Translations under genes and position numbers: made by a program
Notes under the pieces: model-generated
The model's database searches: none
Told to the model about the DNA's origin: nothing
What the model saw: only the letters and a program-made list of their open reading frames with translations
Origin: Dicyema japonicum
Lineage: Eukaryota > Dicyemida > Rhombozoa > Dicyemidae
Reading direction: 5' to 3'
Length of the DNA stretch: 36,035 bases
Assembly: GCA_011109175.1 (NCBI GenBank)
Contig: RDEW01000021.1
Span: 787,014-823,048, forward strand
In this document: positions 9,640 through 21,298 of the stretch, piece by piece
How the letters are laid out: each line of letters starts with the position of its first letter
Position numbering within the stretch: position 1 is the stretch's first letter

Positions 9640-9960
9640 TTTTTATTTACCTCCTGATACACCGAGAAAGCCTGAGCAGAATTTTAGAAAATGTCCAATC
9701 CTTACAGTTGTGAAAACCCTTCCAATGGAGTTGGGGAGAGCAAATGATTTTTACGCTATTTTTTGGCGTCACCTTTGAAAAGTGGATAACATGACGCTCT
9801 CTAGTAGAACGGGGGAAGATAAGGAATAGAGGAAAGACGGAGAAACCTTGAACCAAGTAGCCAAAGAAAGGAATTGAACGATGACCAACGGGTATAGTGT
9901 GGTTCACAATGTCTAGTTAGGTTCACGATGGATGAAAACCCTTGTCTTGGTTCCTCTCGA
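9640..9960 (-). mobile_element. LINE family A' 3' end, older copy
   Basis: The tail, read on the minus strand, ends GGCTTTCTCGGTGTATCAGG followed by AAATAA. Upstream are CTCCCCAACTCCATTGGAAG and GGGTTTTCACAACTG, which match the copies at 23621-23960 and 29085-29275. An 86-codon frame crosses it. It is more diverged than the other two copies. Confidence 0.6.
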
Positions 9961-10754
9961 GAGTGTGTACAAGCTGGCGTATTCAGGGGATATTAGAAAA
10001 CTAAAGTTTTGAACCAAGTAGTGTCAAATTACGTATGAACAGGGTTCGAATCTCTTCAGACCATCTTGGGGGATCATCTCCCAGAAGCTGCGTGTATAGA
10101 ATGATAGCTATTGTACAATGGAAGAGCGTTTCATTTTCAAAAAAGTAACTTATAACTGAAAAAAATAAAATTATGTAAAATAGAGTATCCTAACGGTTAG
10201 TGCTGATGCTCGTGTCGCTAGTAGTTGTAGGATCGATTTCCACTTAGCTACTCACCTGGTCGAAGGATTTCCTAATGTTCCGTGCCTTATTCGAATCACA
10301 AGAAGTTTCATGTGATCTACCTGCCACAAGAGACGCTAAATGCATTTGATGGTAGATTATAGCTTAGAGATTGATTTTATGTGGGATTCGCTAATAAGGT
10401 TGAGGAGACCGTATTTATATGTGGAGTAGAGGAAATACCCGAATTATTGGTAGTTCCAGCTTTCCTTGTTTCCCTGTTTACTTATCCAACTTAATCTGAT
10501 GTCACCATTGCTACGCAAAAATTAATGGAATGCGGTCGAAGAGACTGTCGCCTTTTAACAATCCCCTTTAGTCGTCTCAAGGCACACAAATAATGCCCGA
10601 GTTCCCTCATTCCAAGCTATCAGACTTTGAGTTGACAGATTCAAATATAGGACTTTACATATCTAAGAAACTAGGTCATTTAGTTTATCGACATAAGAAA
10701 AATGGGAGACGAGTAGGTACTTCTTCATGAGGCAATAAAGTGTTTATGTAAGTA
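9961..10754. other. No protein gene; one tRNA-like (SINE-like) patch
   Basis: At about 10185-10245 the sequence TCCTAACGGTTAGTGCT, followed about 30 nt later by GGATCGATTTCC, resembles the A and B boxes of a tRNA promoter. A second B-box-like GGGTTCGAATCTC lies near 10028-10040. No cloverleaf folds convincingly, so a tRNA-derived SINE is more likely than a tRNA gene. The remainder shows nothing recognised. Confidence 0.25.
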
Positions 10755-11270
10755 GATCATGACCTAATAACCGACTACAGTACCCCAAATAATTTCATTA
10801 ACTTCGGATAAAAAGGGGGTTAAAACTAAGTCATTGTATCCAGTTCTTACAGTCGTAGAGAGGAGTCCTTCCAACCACACGAGTCCACCCAAAAGAAAAA
10901 AGCCCCAACTCCTCCAGGAATGACCCTTAGGCAAACGATAACTTTGACGCCAACGTGGGACAGAACAAGACTTAAGCAAAATAGTTAAGAAGTTGTTACA
11001 TCTAATGAAGGCATAAAGNGACCTAATAACCGACTACAGTACCCCAAATAATTTCATTAACTTCGGATAAAAAGGGGGTTAAGACTAAATCATTGTATCC
11101 AGTTCTTACAGCCGTAGAGAGAAGTCCTTCCAACCACACGAGTCCACCCAAAAAAAAAGCCTCAACTCTTCCAGGAATGACCCTTAGGCAAACGATAACT
11201 TTGACGCCAACGTGGGACAGAACAAGACTTAAGCAAAATAGTTAAGAAGTTGTTACATCTAATGAAGGTA
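10755..11270 (-). repeat. Direct repeat of about 250 bp around N at 11019, with LINE-like tail
   Basis: Positions from about 10765 to 11014 are repeated from 11024 to 11270 with a few substitutions and a small indel, and the N at 11019 lies between. The minus strand carries a 71-codon frame with LSTTVRTGYNDL followed by TTTTTATCC. Its layout is similar to the family A' retrotransposon ends, but no domain is present. The duplication is most likely an assembly join of two alleles. Confidence 0.6.
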
Positions 11271-11338
11271 TAAAGACAAATATAATATTATAAACTAGAA
11301 AGATTATCGAACCATTATGAGTTAATTAGTAAATGGCC

Positions 11339-13123
11339 CTACATGGTAAGTCCTGCAAGAATAAATTCTCTGGAAATCTTTTCAAGAGAGTTTACATAAG
11401 CGGAGGTCCGAAGGTCATTTCCTAAATTGAACTTTTTGCTTGAGGCAATTATTTTCTATCAATAAACCTACTCAGTACATTGGTGGACCTCTCCATGGTG
11501 TACTCCAGACCAGAGTTGACAATGTCCTTCTCCCCAGCACCCTCTATTTTGTTCAGGAAGGCATCATTGGGCTGAATCACGTAGTCCTCTTGGCCCGCTG
11601 GCTTGTACTTCGACATAGAGTCAGCCACGGAGGCTGATTTAGTATAAACCACGTGTACCGAGCAGATTGTAGTTCGAGTCCCGTTCATGTTTAAAATAAA
11701 GTCTCCCAAAGCTCACGTGGTTAAGATTCTTGAGGAATTCAAAGTAGGAAACGATCACACCACCACTGTTGGCCAGCACATCGGGGATCGTCAGCACATT
11801 CCTCGACTTCAAATGATTGTCAGCCGCCACCGTAGTCGGTCCGTTAGCTCCCTCCACGATCACCTGACATCATCAGAAACCTCACCCTGGCCTTTATATT
11901 GGGAGCATTCTTCATTGTGATCTGTCTTTCCAGAGCACAAGGCATAAGGATATCGCATTCTCCTGTGAGCAGGTCCCCGTTGTACACTGAGGCGCTTGGA
12001 TATCCCTTCAACGTCCTGTTCTCCTACATAGAGATTAAATGAGGCCACACAATCATATAGTCTTCCAATTCACGGGGATTTATTCCATTTGGGTTATACA
12101 GGGAGACGTCCCGTTCGATGACTCCCACACAGATAGCTCCCTCACGAACCATGTACCTCATAGTGTGCATTCCAACGTTACCGTACCCCTGCTATAAGTG
12201 ATCCCCAACCTGCACAATGAAAGTCTTCCCTTCTAATCCAGTTTTCAACCCCACAGCATTTGCATAGATTTCATCCGAGAGGATCTTCTTTGTCACTATG
12301 ACAAGTCCCTACGGTCATTACCCCAATAGAACCTTTCCCGTCGAAGATTCCCTTCCGTGGATTCCGCCCTGTTGGATGGGCTTTCCAGTGACGCAAGCTC
12401 GGGAATTCAAGTCGGCGTGGCCTAAGGTAAGTAAAACAGCCAACCAATGGTGTTGACGTAAGTGTCCGTCATCCATCCCATAACCCTGGCATTGGTACCC
12501 ACATCAGGCGCCAGGACATCGATGGCAGGGCCTATCTTCTTATGACACGGAAAAAACCCATAAAGTTTTTCTTGACAATCTCCAAAGTGTAACGTCTGGT
12601 GATTCGCTCTAGTTCCGCATCCGAATGCATGCTTGGGTCAATTTTGACGGCTCCTTTGGCTCCTCCAAAAGGGACATCAGTCGCAGCACATTTGAAGGTC
12701 ATCAGAGTAGCCAGGGCGTTGACCTCATCTTCGTCCGCGTGGATAGAATATCTCACACCCACAAATCACCACATTCCCAACCTCCCTTTACAGGTCTTCG
12801 GTGGATGGAGTGTTGAGCCCTCCACCCTGTGATGGTTTTTATTCTCCCGTCATCCATTTTCACAGGAAAGTTGACTGTCAGAGTTGCATGGGTCGGAATA
12901 ATGTTTTCGAGAATACCGCTGATAATTCTTTTTTTTTCGTCAGAAGGCATTTTGGCTGAATTTATAGCGAAATACGATTACGTGGAAGATAGTTGACAAG
13001 GGTGGGTTCGATAATGTTAACTGCGTTGAGTGTGTAGTTCATGACCATTTGGTTGAAAGACAGGTTGTCGAGGTCCGCAGAATAACATCTCCTGAGAACG
13101 CGAAATATATGACGTTGTAGCAT
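11339..13123 (-). CDS. Mitochondrial glutamate dehydrogenase
   Basis: It interconverts glutamate and 2-oxoglutarate plus ammonia with NAD(P), in the mitochondrial matrix. The start [20 protein letters not shown] looks like a targeting presequence with an RRCYSA cleavage site. Conserved parts follow in order: [16 protein letters not shown] (substrate lysine), [12 protein letters not shown] (catalytic lysine), [22 protein letters not shown], the dinucleotide fold [40 protein letters not shown], an antenna-length insert, [18 protein letters not shown] and [14 protein letters not shown]. Ten introns of 21-27 nt lie at 12956-12981, 12759-12781, 12532-12557, 12422-12444, 12309-12332, 12189-12209, 12024-12050, 11864-11885, 11634-11658 and 11456-11478. 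The spliced frame is 514 residues, near animal size. The intron at 12759-12781 keeps the frame but ends in GG instead of AG, so this copy carries either a mutation, a base error or an unusual splice site. Confidence 0.95.
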
Positions 13124-13990
13124 TTAAGTTTATTTTATCGTTTTTTTGAAATTTACTTAGGTTAACCACCAAATATTCAATTTTAATTTTATATTTAAAT
13201 TAATATTTAAAATCGTTAATTTATCAATTTTATAGTAAATCCCATTCTCAACGCGATTAAAGTCGACCTGGCATCCACTTACTTCAATGAGATATTTCAA
13301 ACTAGGAAAAAAGTTATTTTAGCGTTTCACGTGGTCAACTGCAGCAATACGGTCTACAAATTTAGTACGGTCTAATCAACCAATATTAAATAATGAAGAT
13401 ACCTGAAATATTAAAAATTTTTTGCATTAATCGCATTAAAAAAGTAAAGTAGAAATTTCCCATTCATTGTGCGAGAAACCGCAGTAATTAGTGGGACCGC
13501 AAGATTGGTTTGTTAGCTAACAGGAATTGAGTTTGCTATAGTTAATCTGTACTGTGGAGTTGGTATCTCGAATTCCAGCTTTTCAATAGTCAGGAGTTTT
13601 GTGGCAACCATTAATTTCATTAATATAATTAATTTCTTTGATTATTGACGTAGTGCTGTTTTGTCGATAAAATATTAAAATAGAGGCTTTTAGTGTGATT
13701 ATTTGCACTCAAAAAGTAAATCTAAAATTATTTGGGTGTGACAATAGTCATGATTTAATACTTTATTCTGGGAAATAGATTGCCAAGGCGACAATTGAAC
13801 GATTAAACCTGAGTTGTGTAGGTTGAATGCGCCTCTTGGCCTTTCAAAGGTAGAATTAATGAGTTATAGATTCAGATTTAGAGTTAGTGACTATGCGTGA
13901 GGATTATAGCTTATTATGTTTCCAGAGGATATTAAAAGCCATGTGACGTCATGTGATGCTGTGTGACTAATTGGTTGAAAATTTCTCTTC
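13124..13990. other. AT-rich upstream region, nothing recognised
   Basis: No open frame above background, repeat or RNA is seen. The first 100 bases or so would hold the glutamate dehydrogenase promoter and 5' UTR, but I see no clear element. Confidence 0.6.
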
Positions 13991-13997
13991 TTTTTCT

Positions 13998-14245
13998 TTG
14001 ATGGCGTCATTGGATCCAGCTTACTAGGAGACGCCCAATGCCTGGTCGGGATTCAAAAGGATCCAACTATTCTTTCCATCGGAAGATGATTTTGTTCCCT
14101 GGCGACGAGTTCTGGAATTGACCTCACTCCCCCGACAGTGTCCTCTGAGTCACTGTTCTTGGATGATAGTTCTGCTAGAACGCGTCAAGATCTAGGAACT
14201 AGTTGATTTGGTTTACCCTTGGTCCTTGGAATAATTTTATTTTTA
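13998..14245 (+). mobile_element. LINE family B 3' end
   Basis: Contains CATTGGATCCAGCTTACT, GAGACGCCCAATGCCTGG, CCCTGGCGACGAGTTCTGGA, TTCTGCTAGAACGCGTCAAG and TTTACCCTTGGTCCTTGGAA, then ATTTTATTTTTA. This is the same block order as the minus-strand copy at 6506-6745. The frame is interrupted. Confidence 0.65.
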
Positions 14246-14261
14246 TTATCATCTCAAACAT

Positions 14262-14610
14262 TTTTCCTTGGATCTTCACTCGACTAACAAAGCGTTCATT
14301 TAGGAACTTGGGTATGTTAATATGACAGTGACACTTCCGTCACACTGCACCACGGGCAGCATTGAACACCTTTGTTGCAAAAATGACCCAGATTCTAACT
14401 AAGGTAAAAGGAGCTAAAGTCCTCTGATACAAATCCACAATATCTTTACTTTTTACACCATACGGTTTCTTATCCTCAACAAATTTTCCAGGGGCGATTT
14501 AATTAGCCATTCAGCGAGTCCTTTGACTTCCCCCATGTAGACTGGAAGCCTGAGAGCCACAGTAACTAATTAATAGCATTATAATTTAAGTTTCTGTTTG
14601 AAATGGCTAT
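14262..14610 (-). pseudogene. Coding-like minus-strand segment, not recognised
   Basis: The minus strand shows protein-like frames in series: VTVALRLPVYMGEVKGLAEW, then in another frame FVEDKKPYGVKSKDIVDLYQ leading to TLAPFTLVRIWVIFATKVF, then FLNERFVSRVKIQGKMFEM. Short GT..AG stretches lie between them, but I could not find one splice model that keeps a single frame. It is either a host gene with errors or a decayed gene. I do not recognise the family. Confidence 0.3.
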
Positions 14611-14899
14611 TGTGATTTGTCACGGCTTTTCAGTCAATGTGGCAAGACTGTCAGAAGACACACCCTTTTTCTTGGAAATTAAACTCAGGTAGATTATCCA
14701 CCACTAAATTTTGAAGACAATTATCAAGAAAGTGATCATAGTTACTAAATCCACTTTCCTACTATAATCAGTTAGGCTGAAAAGGAGCTCTGATAAAAGA
14801 CCAGTCGCTATGATGTCGAGAAGCAAAGGAAAGTGTCTTGCAAGACAGGCTCTTTCTAAAACGCCAGCCTGACGACGAAAGTCTTTGGTTCGGTTGTTT

Positions 14900-16075
14900 T
14901 TATCAAGCATCCCACCATGAGAAGAACCGGAATCAGTTTGACTGACCTGAACATCCTTGATGAATCTTGACTTTGAAAATCAACATTGTTATTTGCTTAT
15001 TCAGTGAGGATAGTTCTCTTTGATGATTGCTCTTTGATTTCTTTAAGCGTCTCCTTTCACGAATGAGGTGGAGGATTTCACTATTAAAATAAGGTCTGCA
15101 GTCCCTGATGAAGCCTTTTGGAGATCAATTTCTTGTCAGCAGACAATATAGCAGAGTTGAAGAAGGCCACGGATTTATCTGGAGACGTGAATTTGTACAT
15201 AAAGAAGTCTTCCAAGGACCTATCTATTTCTGCCTTACAGTTATCCCAATTCGTTTTCTTGTAGTTTGCGAAGNAAGCCTTTTGGGGATCAATTTCTTGT
15301 CAGCAGACAATATAGCAGAGTTGAAGAAGGCCATGGATTTATCTGGAGACGTGAATTTGTACACAAAGAAGTCTTCCAAAGACCTATCTATTTCTGCCTT
15401 AAAGTTATCCCAATTCGTTTTCCTGTAGTTTGCGAAGATCCGCCTTATCGTTGTGTGTGGTGAAAATAGACTCATATCAACGATGATCGGGTTGTATCTG
15501 ACATTCCAGCTAATCAGCGATATAGTGTGAGCACATTGAGAGATCAGGGGATGTATCTGGATCCATGGGAGTGTGTTGGTTGTGGTTGTTCAGTTTGACA
15601 AGGTGTTCAAGTTCTTAGGTGATTTGTTCTCTAACGTCTGAGTTGAATAGTGGGTCATTAGCATTAAGGTCACTGCAAATGAAAACGTTATTGAAGTTGA
15701 TTTAGAATTCCAGGTTGGGAGGGTAACCATTCTGACATCATGATGAAGACGGAATGTACAAGGGGAGTGTAAAGAGTGGACATGATGCTAAATTACTTCG
15801 ATGTGGTTATTTGAAGCTTGCATTACTAAGCGGTGTCAGTGAACGGAAAAGAATATTGTTTGAAGGTGACTAGCCCACCACCATGGGACCAATTTGCCCG
15901 TTCTGAGCGGATTACTGAGTAGTTTGTAAATCTTGTTGTTCATGAGAAGATGGATAGTTTGGACTCTTACAAAAAACCAATATCAATTTTTTGTCTCGCA
16001 AATAATCTATAGGTTCAGCGTGTTTTGGTGTGATCCCATTGATGTTCAGTTATAGGATTATGATTTTGTTCGGTA
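14900..16075 (-). mobile_element. LINE relic: apurinic-type endonuclease domain and linker
   Basis: Reading down from 16075 the minus strand begins LNINGITPKHAEPI..LRDKK, the usual start of the endonuclease of jockey/CR1-like LINEs. Then come VICSDLNANDP (the GDLNA-like block, about 15680), TSPDLSMCS (about 15540) and the linker ANYRKTNWDNFKAEIDRSL, SPDKSMAFFNSAILSADKK and LIPKRLHQGLQ (15150-15440). Stops and frameshifts make it inactive. The N at 15274 is flanked by near-identical copies of about 165 bp (15108-15273 and 15276-15440), so part of the linker appears twice. The lower part, 14611-14950, holds only broken frames. Confidence 0.7.
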
Positions 16076-16403
16076 TGTGGTTTTGTTCGATATCTCCCGA
16101 CGTCAGGAAGATCTCATTGGTGCGAGGTCTCTGTGCTCACCATCGGGAACTCCTTTGAGAGAACCGATAGGGTAATTAAATGGTTATTTTTTCTGAGTGC
16201 TTTGTAATACACAAACAAATCATCTGACACCTGGAGGTGAACCACTACGTCATGTATAATTAATATTTTTTCATCCGTTGATATTAATTTGTTTACTCAC
16301 TAATTAATCAAAATTATTATAAAAATTAATGCTAATTAAAATAATTTAATATTAATGTGGCTTACCAATTAAATAATAGACTTTCAGGAATTAACACGTA
16401 TTG

Positions 16404-17003
16404 ATGTTTTTATTATTTCTTTTACTTTCATATTTTCATCTTTCTCTATCAGCAGAGACCTGTGAAGGTATAACTAATAGTTATCTCAGTTTGTATGACA
16501 TTCTTCGAAACAGTACTCGGTCCTCTAACGGACTCAGAATTGAACAATTCAGAACTTGTCAAAGAAGCCATATTTTCAAAGTGTCAAAAAGCTCAAGGAA
16601 AGGAGTTTCGTCTAGTAACTTCATTAAATTATGATAGTGCAATGCCCTAGGAGCACTTCCTGACTCTCCAACCACAATGATGGGTACCGTTTCCACCACT
16701 GCCGCTTTCCTCCCCTATGAAAAGCTGTGTCTGAAGTTACACGAGCAAAACGATTTGATTTGTTCTCTCAAATATGGTTTTTTATTATTTTATGTCTCAG
16801 ATAAGCCAATTGACCTTTCCGAGGTTGATTTGAATAAATTGTCCATTAAAGAACTCAGAAAAATTCTGAATAAATGGAATGCGAAGGATACGTGCCAGCA
16901 GTGTCCTGAGAAGAGTGACTATGTGAGGGCTGTGATAGGACAGATGCCAAAATATGACCCAACTTCGTGGAAAAAGAGGGTAGAAAATCAGGGGGAATTT
17001 TGA
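16404..17003 (+). CDS. MANF/CDNF-type ER-resident neurotrophic-factor homologue
   Basis: MANF is a small secretory-pathway protein that eases ER stress. The first 17 residues, MFLLFLLLSYFHLSLSA, form a clear signal peptide. The mature part has the saposin-like N domain (CEVC, FSKC, RLC, EKLC, LIC cysteines) and the C-terminal SAP-like domain with DLSEVDLNKLSIKELRKIL, the CQQC pair and EKSDYVRAVIGQMPKY. All eight family cysteines are present. Three introns (16468-16489, 16615-16637, 16777-16800; 22, 23 and 24 nt) give an unbroken 176-residue frame, close to the usual 180. The protein ends in NQGEF, without the RTDL-like ER-retention tail of vertebrate MANF. ATG 16404 is chosen because the signal peptide starts there. 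I am very sure of the family. Confidence 0.95.
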
Positions 17004-17079
17004 TTACTATGGGGTTTATAAATCTGGTGATACCACCATTTTTGTTTAGTTATTGATTGAATTCCTTAGTGGGTTTGTC

Positions 17080-17640
17080 GGGTCCTCGAGCAATCATTGC
17101 ACTTGGGGGTGCTTATTGGTGGATTAGTAAGAGTGGTGTGTTCGAGATTGCTCTAGTGATGATCTTTATTGGTGAGTTTGATGAATTCCTCTGATGAGAA
17201 ATAGTATTTCTACTTAACCGATAATTATTGGGAGATTGAATAATCAAACTGAGGATACATATTAAAAAGATACGTGACTGTAAGGTGATCTTGGCCTCCT
17301 TTAGCATCCATTTTATACTTTCACGGTGTTCGTCCCGAGAGTCGACACTTTACTGGATTTAGGAGATGGCAATCGGGCCCCCGTTCCACTCAAGTTCCTC
17401 GAGTTGGCATTAACCGTGAGGAGGGGAACCTTTCTAGGGCCCCCGTGACAAATTNTTAGCATCCATCTCATACTTTCACGGTGTTCGTCCCGAGAGTCGA
17501 CACACTTCCTGTACGTACGGGACACTTTACTGGATTTAGGAGATGGCAATCGGGCGCCCGTCCCACTCAAGTTCCTCGAGTTGGCATTAACCGTGAGGAG
17601 GGGAACCTTCCTAGGGCCCCCGTGACAAATAGTATTTTTG
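17080..17640 (-). repeat. Duplicated coding-like segment around N at 17455
   Basis: About 150 bp before the N and 170 bp after it are near-identical. The second copy has an extra block of about 22 bp containing TTCCTGTACGTACGGGAC. The minus-strand frame reads SGTGARLPSPKSSKVS, a variable part, then DSRDEHRES and MRWMLKEAKITLQS. The DEHR..MR stretch recalls the retrotransposon-like ends at 238-313 and 31610-31707. I take it as two alleles of a LINE-derived C-terminus placed in series, not a host gene. Confidence 0.45.
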
Positions 17641-17644
17641 TAAA

Positions 17645-18200
17645 TTTCAATGATTGGCTTTTATTAGTGGAGGTTTAATAATAAATGTTATGGGCTGTTG
17701 TATTCTATGACAAAAAACTGCATAATCATGAATACTATAATCACGCACGTGCATGCTCAAGGTTCTCAATAGTCTCCAGTTGTTACTTAAGCATCAAACA
17801 TTTGTATAACGGTGGGTCACTAGCTTTTTAGATTATCCACAAAAAATTATTTGTATTACAACGTCGGATATTTACTAAGACGAATCAGCAACTCAATCGC
17901 CTTGAGCGACAAATTGAGGTCAAACTCCAATGAGCTTCTTCCAGGTGGAGTCTCTTCTAATTAATAAACGTTTCATCGGCAAAGTTTAATCAAAATTTCC
18001 CGGGAATCAAATTTCTCTTAAACAGTCTAAGTAATAGTTAAGTACAGTACCCCCGTCTAAATGGAATCTCAGTTGACTCTAGCCACCTCCACTGGGTGTT
18101 CCAACGTATTTTACCTCAGATAAAAGAGCCAATAGTCATACATCAAGGATTATGACCTTTAACCAACTTTAAATAAACGACATTTTAACACTAAACAAAA
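17645..18200. other. Intergenic, nothing recognised
   Basis: No frame with a domain, no short-intron pattern and no repeat match to the rest of the window was seen. Confidence 0.5.
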
Positions 18201-18205
18201 ATTTC

Positions 18206-19330
18206 TGATCCCGGTATCACCGAGAAAGAAAGACAAAGTAAAGTCAACTAGTTAGGTGATCCCAGTTCCCGCAACCATCCTAAGCCTGTGCGTCTTCATT
18301 GTTCCCACTGCCGAACGGAAATGCCTTCTTTGATCCTTGCAGAGGAAGCTGATTGGGGAAGGAAATTTCTTAGCCAACCTATTTTCTTTTGCGTGGAACA
18401 GTGAGAGGCTTAGTGAGTGTCCATCTTCCTCGCAAATGCAAAGAAATCCGGAACCACACCTACGAGTTGTAGATTCCGACAGCAGGGGAGGTATTTTTGT
18501 TTCAGTGGTACCAGCATACGTATTGTTTAACTTTGCAGTAAGTTTAGTATTTGGATAGTGGTCTCTGATAACGCGAATCTCAACGCAGCAGAGGCATATT
18601 CCACAAATTATCTGGCGGTATATGGTTCCGATTGCTTTATTCATTTTCTATGGGGTCTTCTAGGTGAGGGCCCATGTGACATTCAAGTTCTGTAGTCGTT
18701 TGGTGAAGACTTGTTTGGTATGGTAGGTAGAATTAAGCAGTCTATCGTATGTCACTCCCAGGATTAGGGGGTTTCTTGTGACAGGTATCCGAGTATATCC
18801 AATGGAGATTTCTGGTTCTTCTTCGGACCGCAGGTCGGAAGTGAATAAAGTGCATGATTTCGGAGCTGATACCGAGAGACGGTTAGCCATCACCAATCGT
18901 GGATGCAATCCACTTTCTTCTGTGCGAATGAGACTGCCTCTGTTTTCGAACTGCTTCTTGTTGCAATGATGATATCTTCAGCATATGAAAGCAGTAGCAA
19001 GTCCTTGTCAATGTCTGTTGGCAGGTCGTGGAGGATAAGGTTGAATAGATTGGGGGACAAAGACGAACCTTGGGCACTCCGTTTGGTAGTAACGTGATCT
19101 TGATCTGAGATGGCCACAAATGACCCTCCCACGTCTTCCAGATAAAAAATTGGCCAGCCATAGCTTCAAGTTAGGGCAAATTTTTGAAAGATTTTTCCAA
19201 TTAAATGTTTCCTCGGTACCGAGTCAGCCTTGTTGATGTCGATCAAGACCATTGTAATATCCACCCCCAACTCAACGAATTCAGATTTTCACTTGAAGTG
19301 TGTATCCTTTAGACATTTACTCCGACTTTC
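18206..19330 (-). mobile_element. LINE family A with reverse transcriptase and 3' tail
   Basis: The minus strand contains, in order, VLIDINKADSVPRKHLIGKI, the block QGSSLSPNLFNLILHDLP, LLSYAEDIIIAT, AQKKVDCIHDWVMANRLSVS and LGVTYDRLLN. These are the palm and thumb motifs of a non-LTR reverse transcriptase. It continues to the family C-terminus ISFLCKDQRRHFRSAVGTM...VAGTGIT-stop (stop at 18252-18254) and a tail with GGTGATACCGGGATCAG near 18206. The catalytic YADD is YAED, and stops and frameshifts occur, so the copy is inactive. This copy connects the family A tail with a reverse transcriptase. Confidence 0.75.
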
Positions 19331-19399
19331 ACTAAGGACTCCCTGCCAGTTAAGAAGTTTCTTATCCAGCTAAATAGGTAATTATGAACATCCTTAAGT

Positions 19400-20785
19400 C
19401 ATCCTCACAATTTCATTATTTTTTTGTCTCTGAGTAAATTATTTCTTTACTTCCGTTGAATCTTATACAAAATCCAAATCTTTTCCCCTTTAAATGCTTT
19501 CTGTAATGTAACATTTTTCAACTGATTGATTTTTCTAAACTCATTAAAGCATTTAATATTGAATGTCGATCCAATTAATTTAAATTTTATTAATATTTAA
19601 AATTAAAGGCCCGCAGGCATCGAGCATGCAATGTGAGTTACAGATCTTGGAGAATAAAAAAGTGAAATTTTACTGTTCAAGTATTCTTTTGACACACTGG
19701 TTTAATTAAATTGTTATATACGATATCTGCCCCCTCTTTCGTCGAACAATTCCTCCTAAAGCTACCCTAGAAAGAGAACTGCCCTNGGAGTATCCAGGTA
19801 TAACAAGTTCAGGTGTCTTTGGCTACCAATTGTCTTCAGGATTTCCGAATTTAGATAGTATAAACAGTCTGCACACGACCTTCCTTGACGAAAGCCCCAT
19901 TAAAACAAGAGCAAGAAATTTGACTCTTAATATGCAGACACATACATTTGAAGATACTCCTCTCGATTATCTTCGAGATAGAACAAATCCAACTGATTGA
20001 TCTATAACTCGGAAGATTCCTCTTTGATGGGGACTATCCACATTATAGACTTCTTCCCTTCCATAAAGGTGAAATAAACTCAATCCTGAGGCTTGCATTA
20101 AACAATTTTTGTAGAACATCAAACATTACGTCCGGGCCCTCTGAACATTACCATATTTATATCGTCGTCTCTTGCTGCGTTTACTTTGCATTCCTTGATC
20201 TCAATTTTTGACTTCCCATATGGGAACTGATTCCTCCATAATTCTTAAGTCGTCCTCACAATTTCAATATTCTCTTGTCTCTGAGTGAATTATTTCTTTA
20301 CTTCCGTTGGATCTTATACAAAATCGAAATCTTTCCCCCTTTAAATGCTTTCTGTAGTGTAAAATTTTTCTGCTGCGGCTCTGAGCAACTGATTGATTTT
20401 TCTAAACTCATTAAAGCATTTAATATTGAATGTCGATCCAATTTTATACAAAATCGAAATCTTTCCCCCTTTAAATGCTTTCTGTAATGTAACATTTTTT
20501 TGCTGCGGCTCTGAGCAACTGATTGATTTTTCTAAACTCATTAAAGCATTTAATATTGAATGTCGATCCAATTAATTTAAATTTTATTAATATTCAAAAT
20601 TAAAGGCCCGCAGGCATTGAGCATGAAATGTGAGTTACAGATCTTGGAGAATAAAAAAGTGAAATTTTACTGTTCAAGTATTCTTTTGACACACTGGTTT
20701 AATTAAATTGTTATGTACGATATCTGCCCTTTCTTTCGTCGAACAATTCATCCTAAAGCTACCCTAGAAAGAAAACTGCCCTCTT
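19400..20785 (-). repeat. Duplicated contig end (19400-19785 and 20245-20785) around an RT fragment
   Basis: The block from about 19400 to 19785, ending at N 19786, reappears at about 20245-20785. In the second place a 120-bp subunit (20315-20435 and 20450-20570) occurs twice. Between the copies, at 19787-20240, the minus strand shows VDSPHQRGIFRVIDQLDLFY and then WGFRQGRSCADCLYYLNSEI...LLYLD. This is the early part of a reverse transcriptase of a different LINE type. The order suggests a misplaced or allelic contig end. A short repeated minus-strand frame, FNEFRKINQLLRAAA, has no known family. Confidence 0.55.
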
Positions 20786-20804
20786 CTTTTTTTGGGTTAA
20801 ACAA

Positions 20805-20971
20805 CTAACTTTTTTGTTTATTAAAACTTTTTTGGGATTTGCTACCCTGTGCAGGCAGTGCAACTCTCAACAATGCACAGCCACGACGTGTCTTATGAGA
20901 AAGGTATACATCACCCCTCTCCAATTCCAATTTCCGAAACCACCCCGCCCACAGAGAAGTTGTGTTGGATC
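20805..20971 (-). other. Open frame cut by the sequence gap
   Basis: A minus-strand frame with WAGWFRKLELERGDVYLSHK runs out of the gap and stops at 20805. It cannot be assigned. The opposite strand is also open over part of it. Confidence 0.2.
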
Positions 20972-21298
20972 NNNNNNNNNNNNNNNNNNNNNNNNNNNNN
21001 NNNNNNNNNNNNNNNNNNNNNNNNNNNNNNNNNNNNNNNNNNNNNNNNNNNNNNNNNNNNNNNNNNNNNNNNNNNNNNNNNNNNNNNNNNNNNNNNNNNN
21101 NNNNNNNNNNNNNNNNNNNNNNNNNNNNNNNNNNNNNNNNNNNNNNNNNNNNNNNNNNNNNNNNNNNNNNNNNNNNNNNNNNNNNNNNNNNNNNNNNNNN
21201 NNNNNNNNNNNNNNNNNNNNNNNNNNNNNNNNNNNNNNNNNNNNNNNNNNNNNNNNNNNNNNNNNNNNNNNNNNNNNNNNNNNNNNNNNNNNNNNNNN
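20972..21298. other. Assembly gap of 327 N
   Basis: Undetermined bases. Translated frames across it have no meaning. Confidence 0.99.

Noticed and set aside
12531-12557. 22-nt intron with frameshift in glutamate dehydrogenase
   Set aside because: Taking the acceptor four bases later (12532-12557, 26 nt) gives GT..AG, keeps the frame and yields FMGPAIDV, matching the family, so no frameshift is needed.
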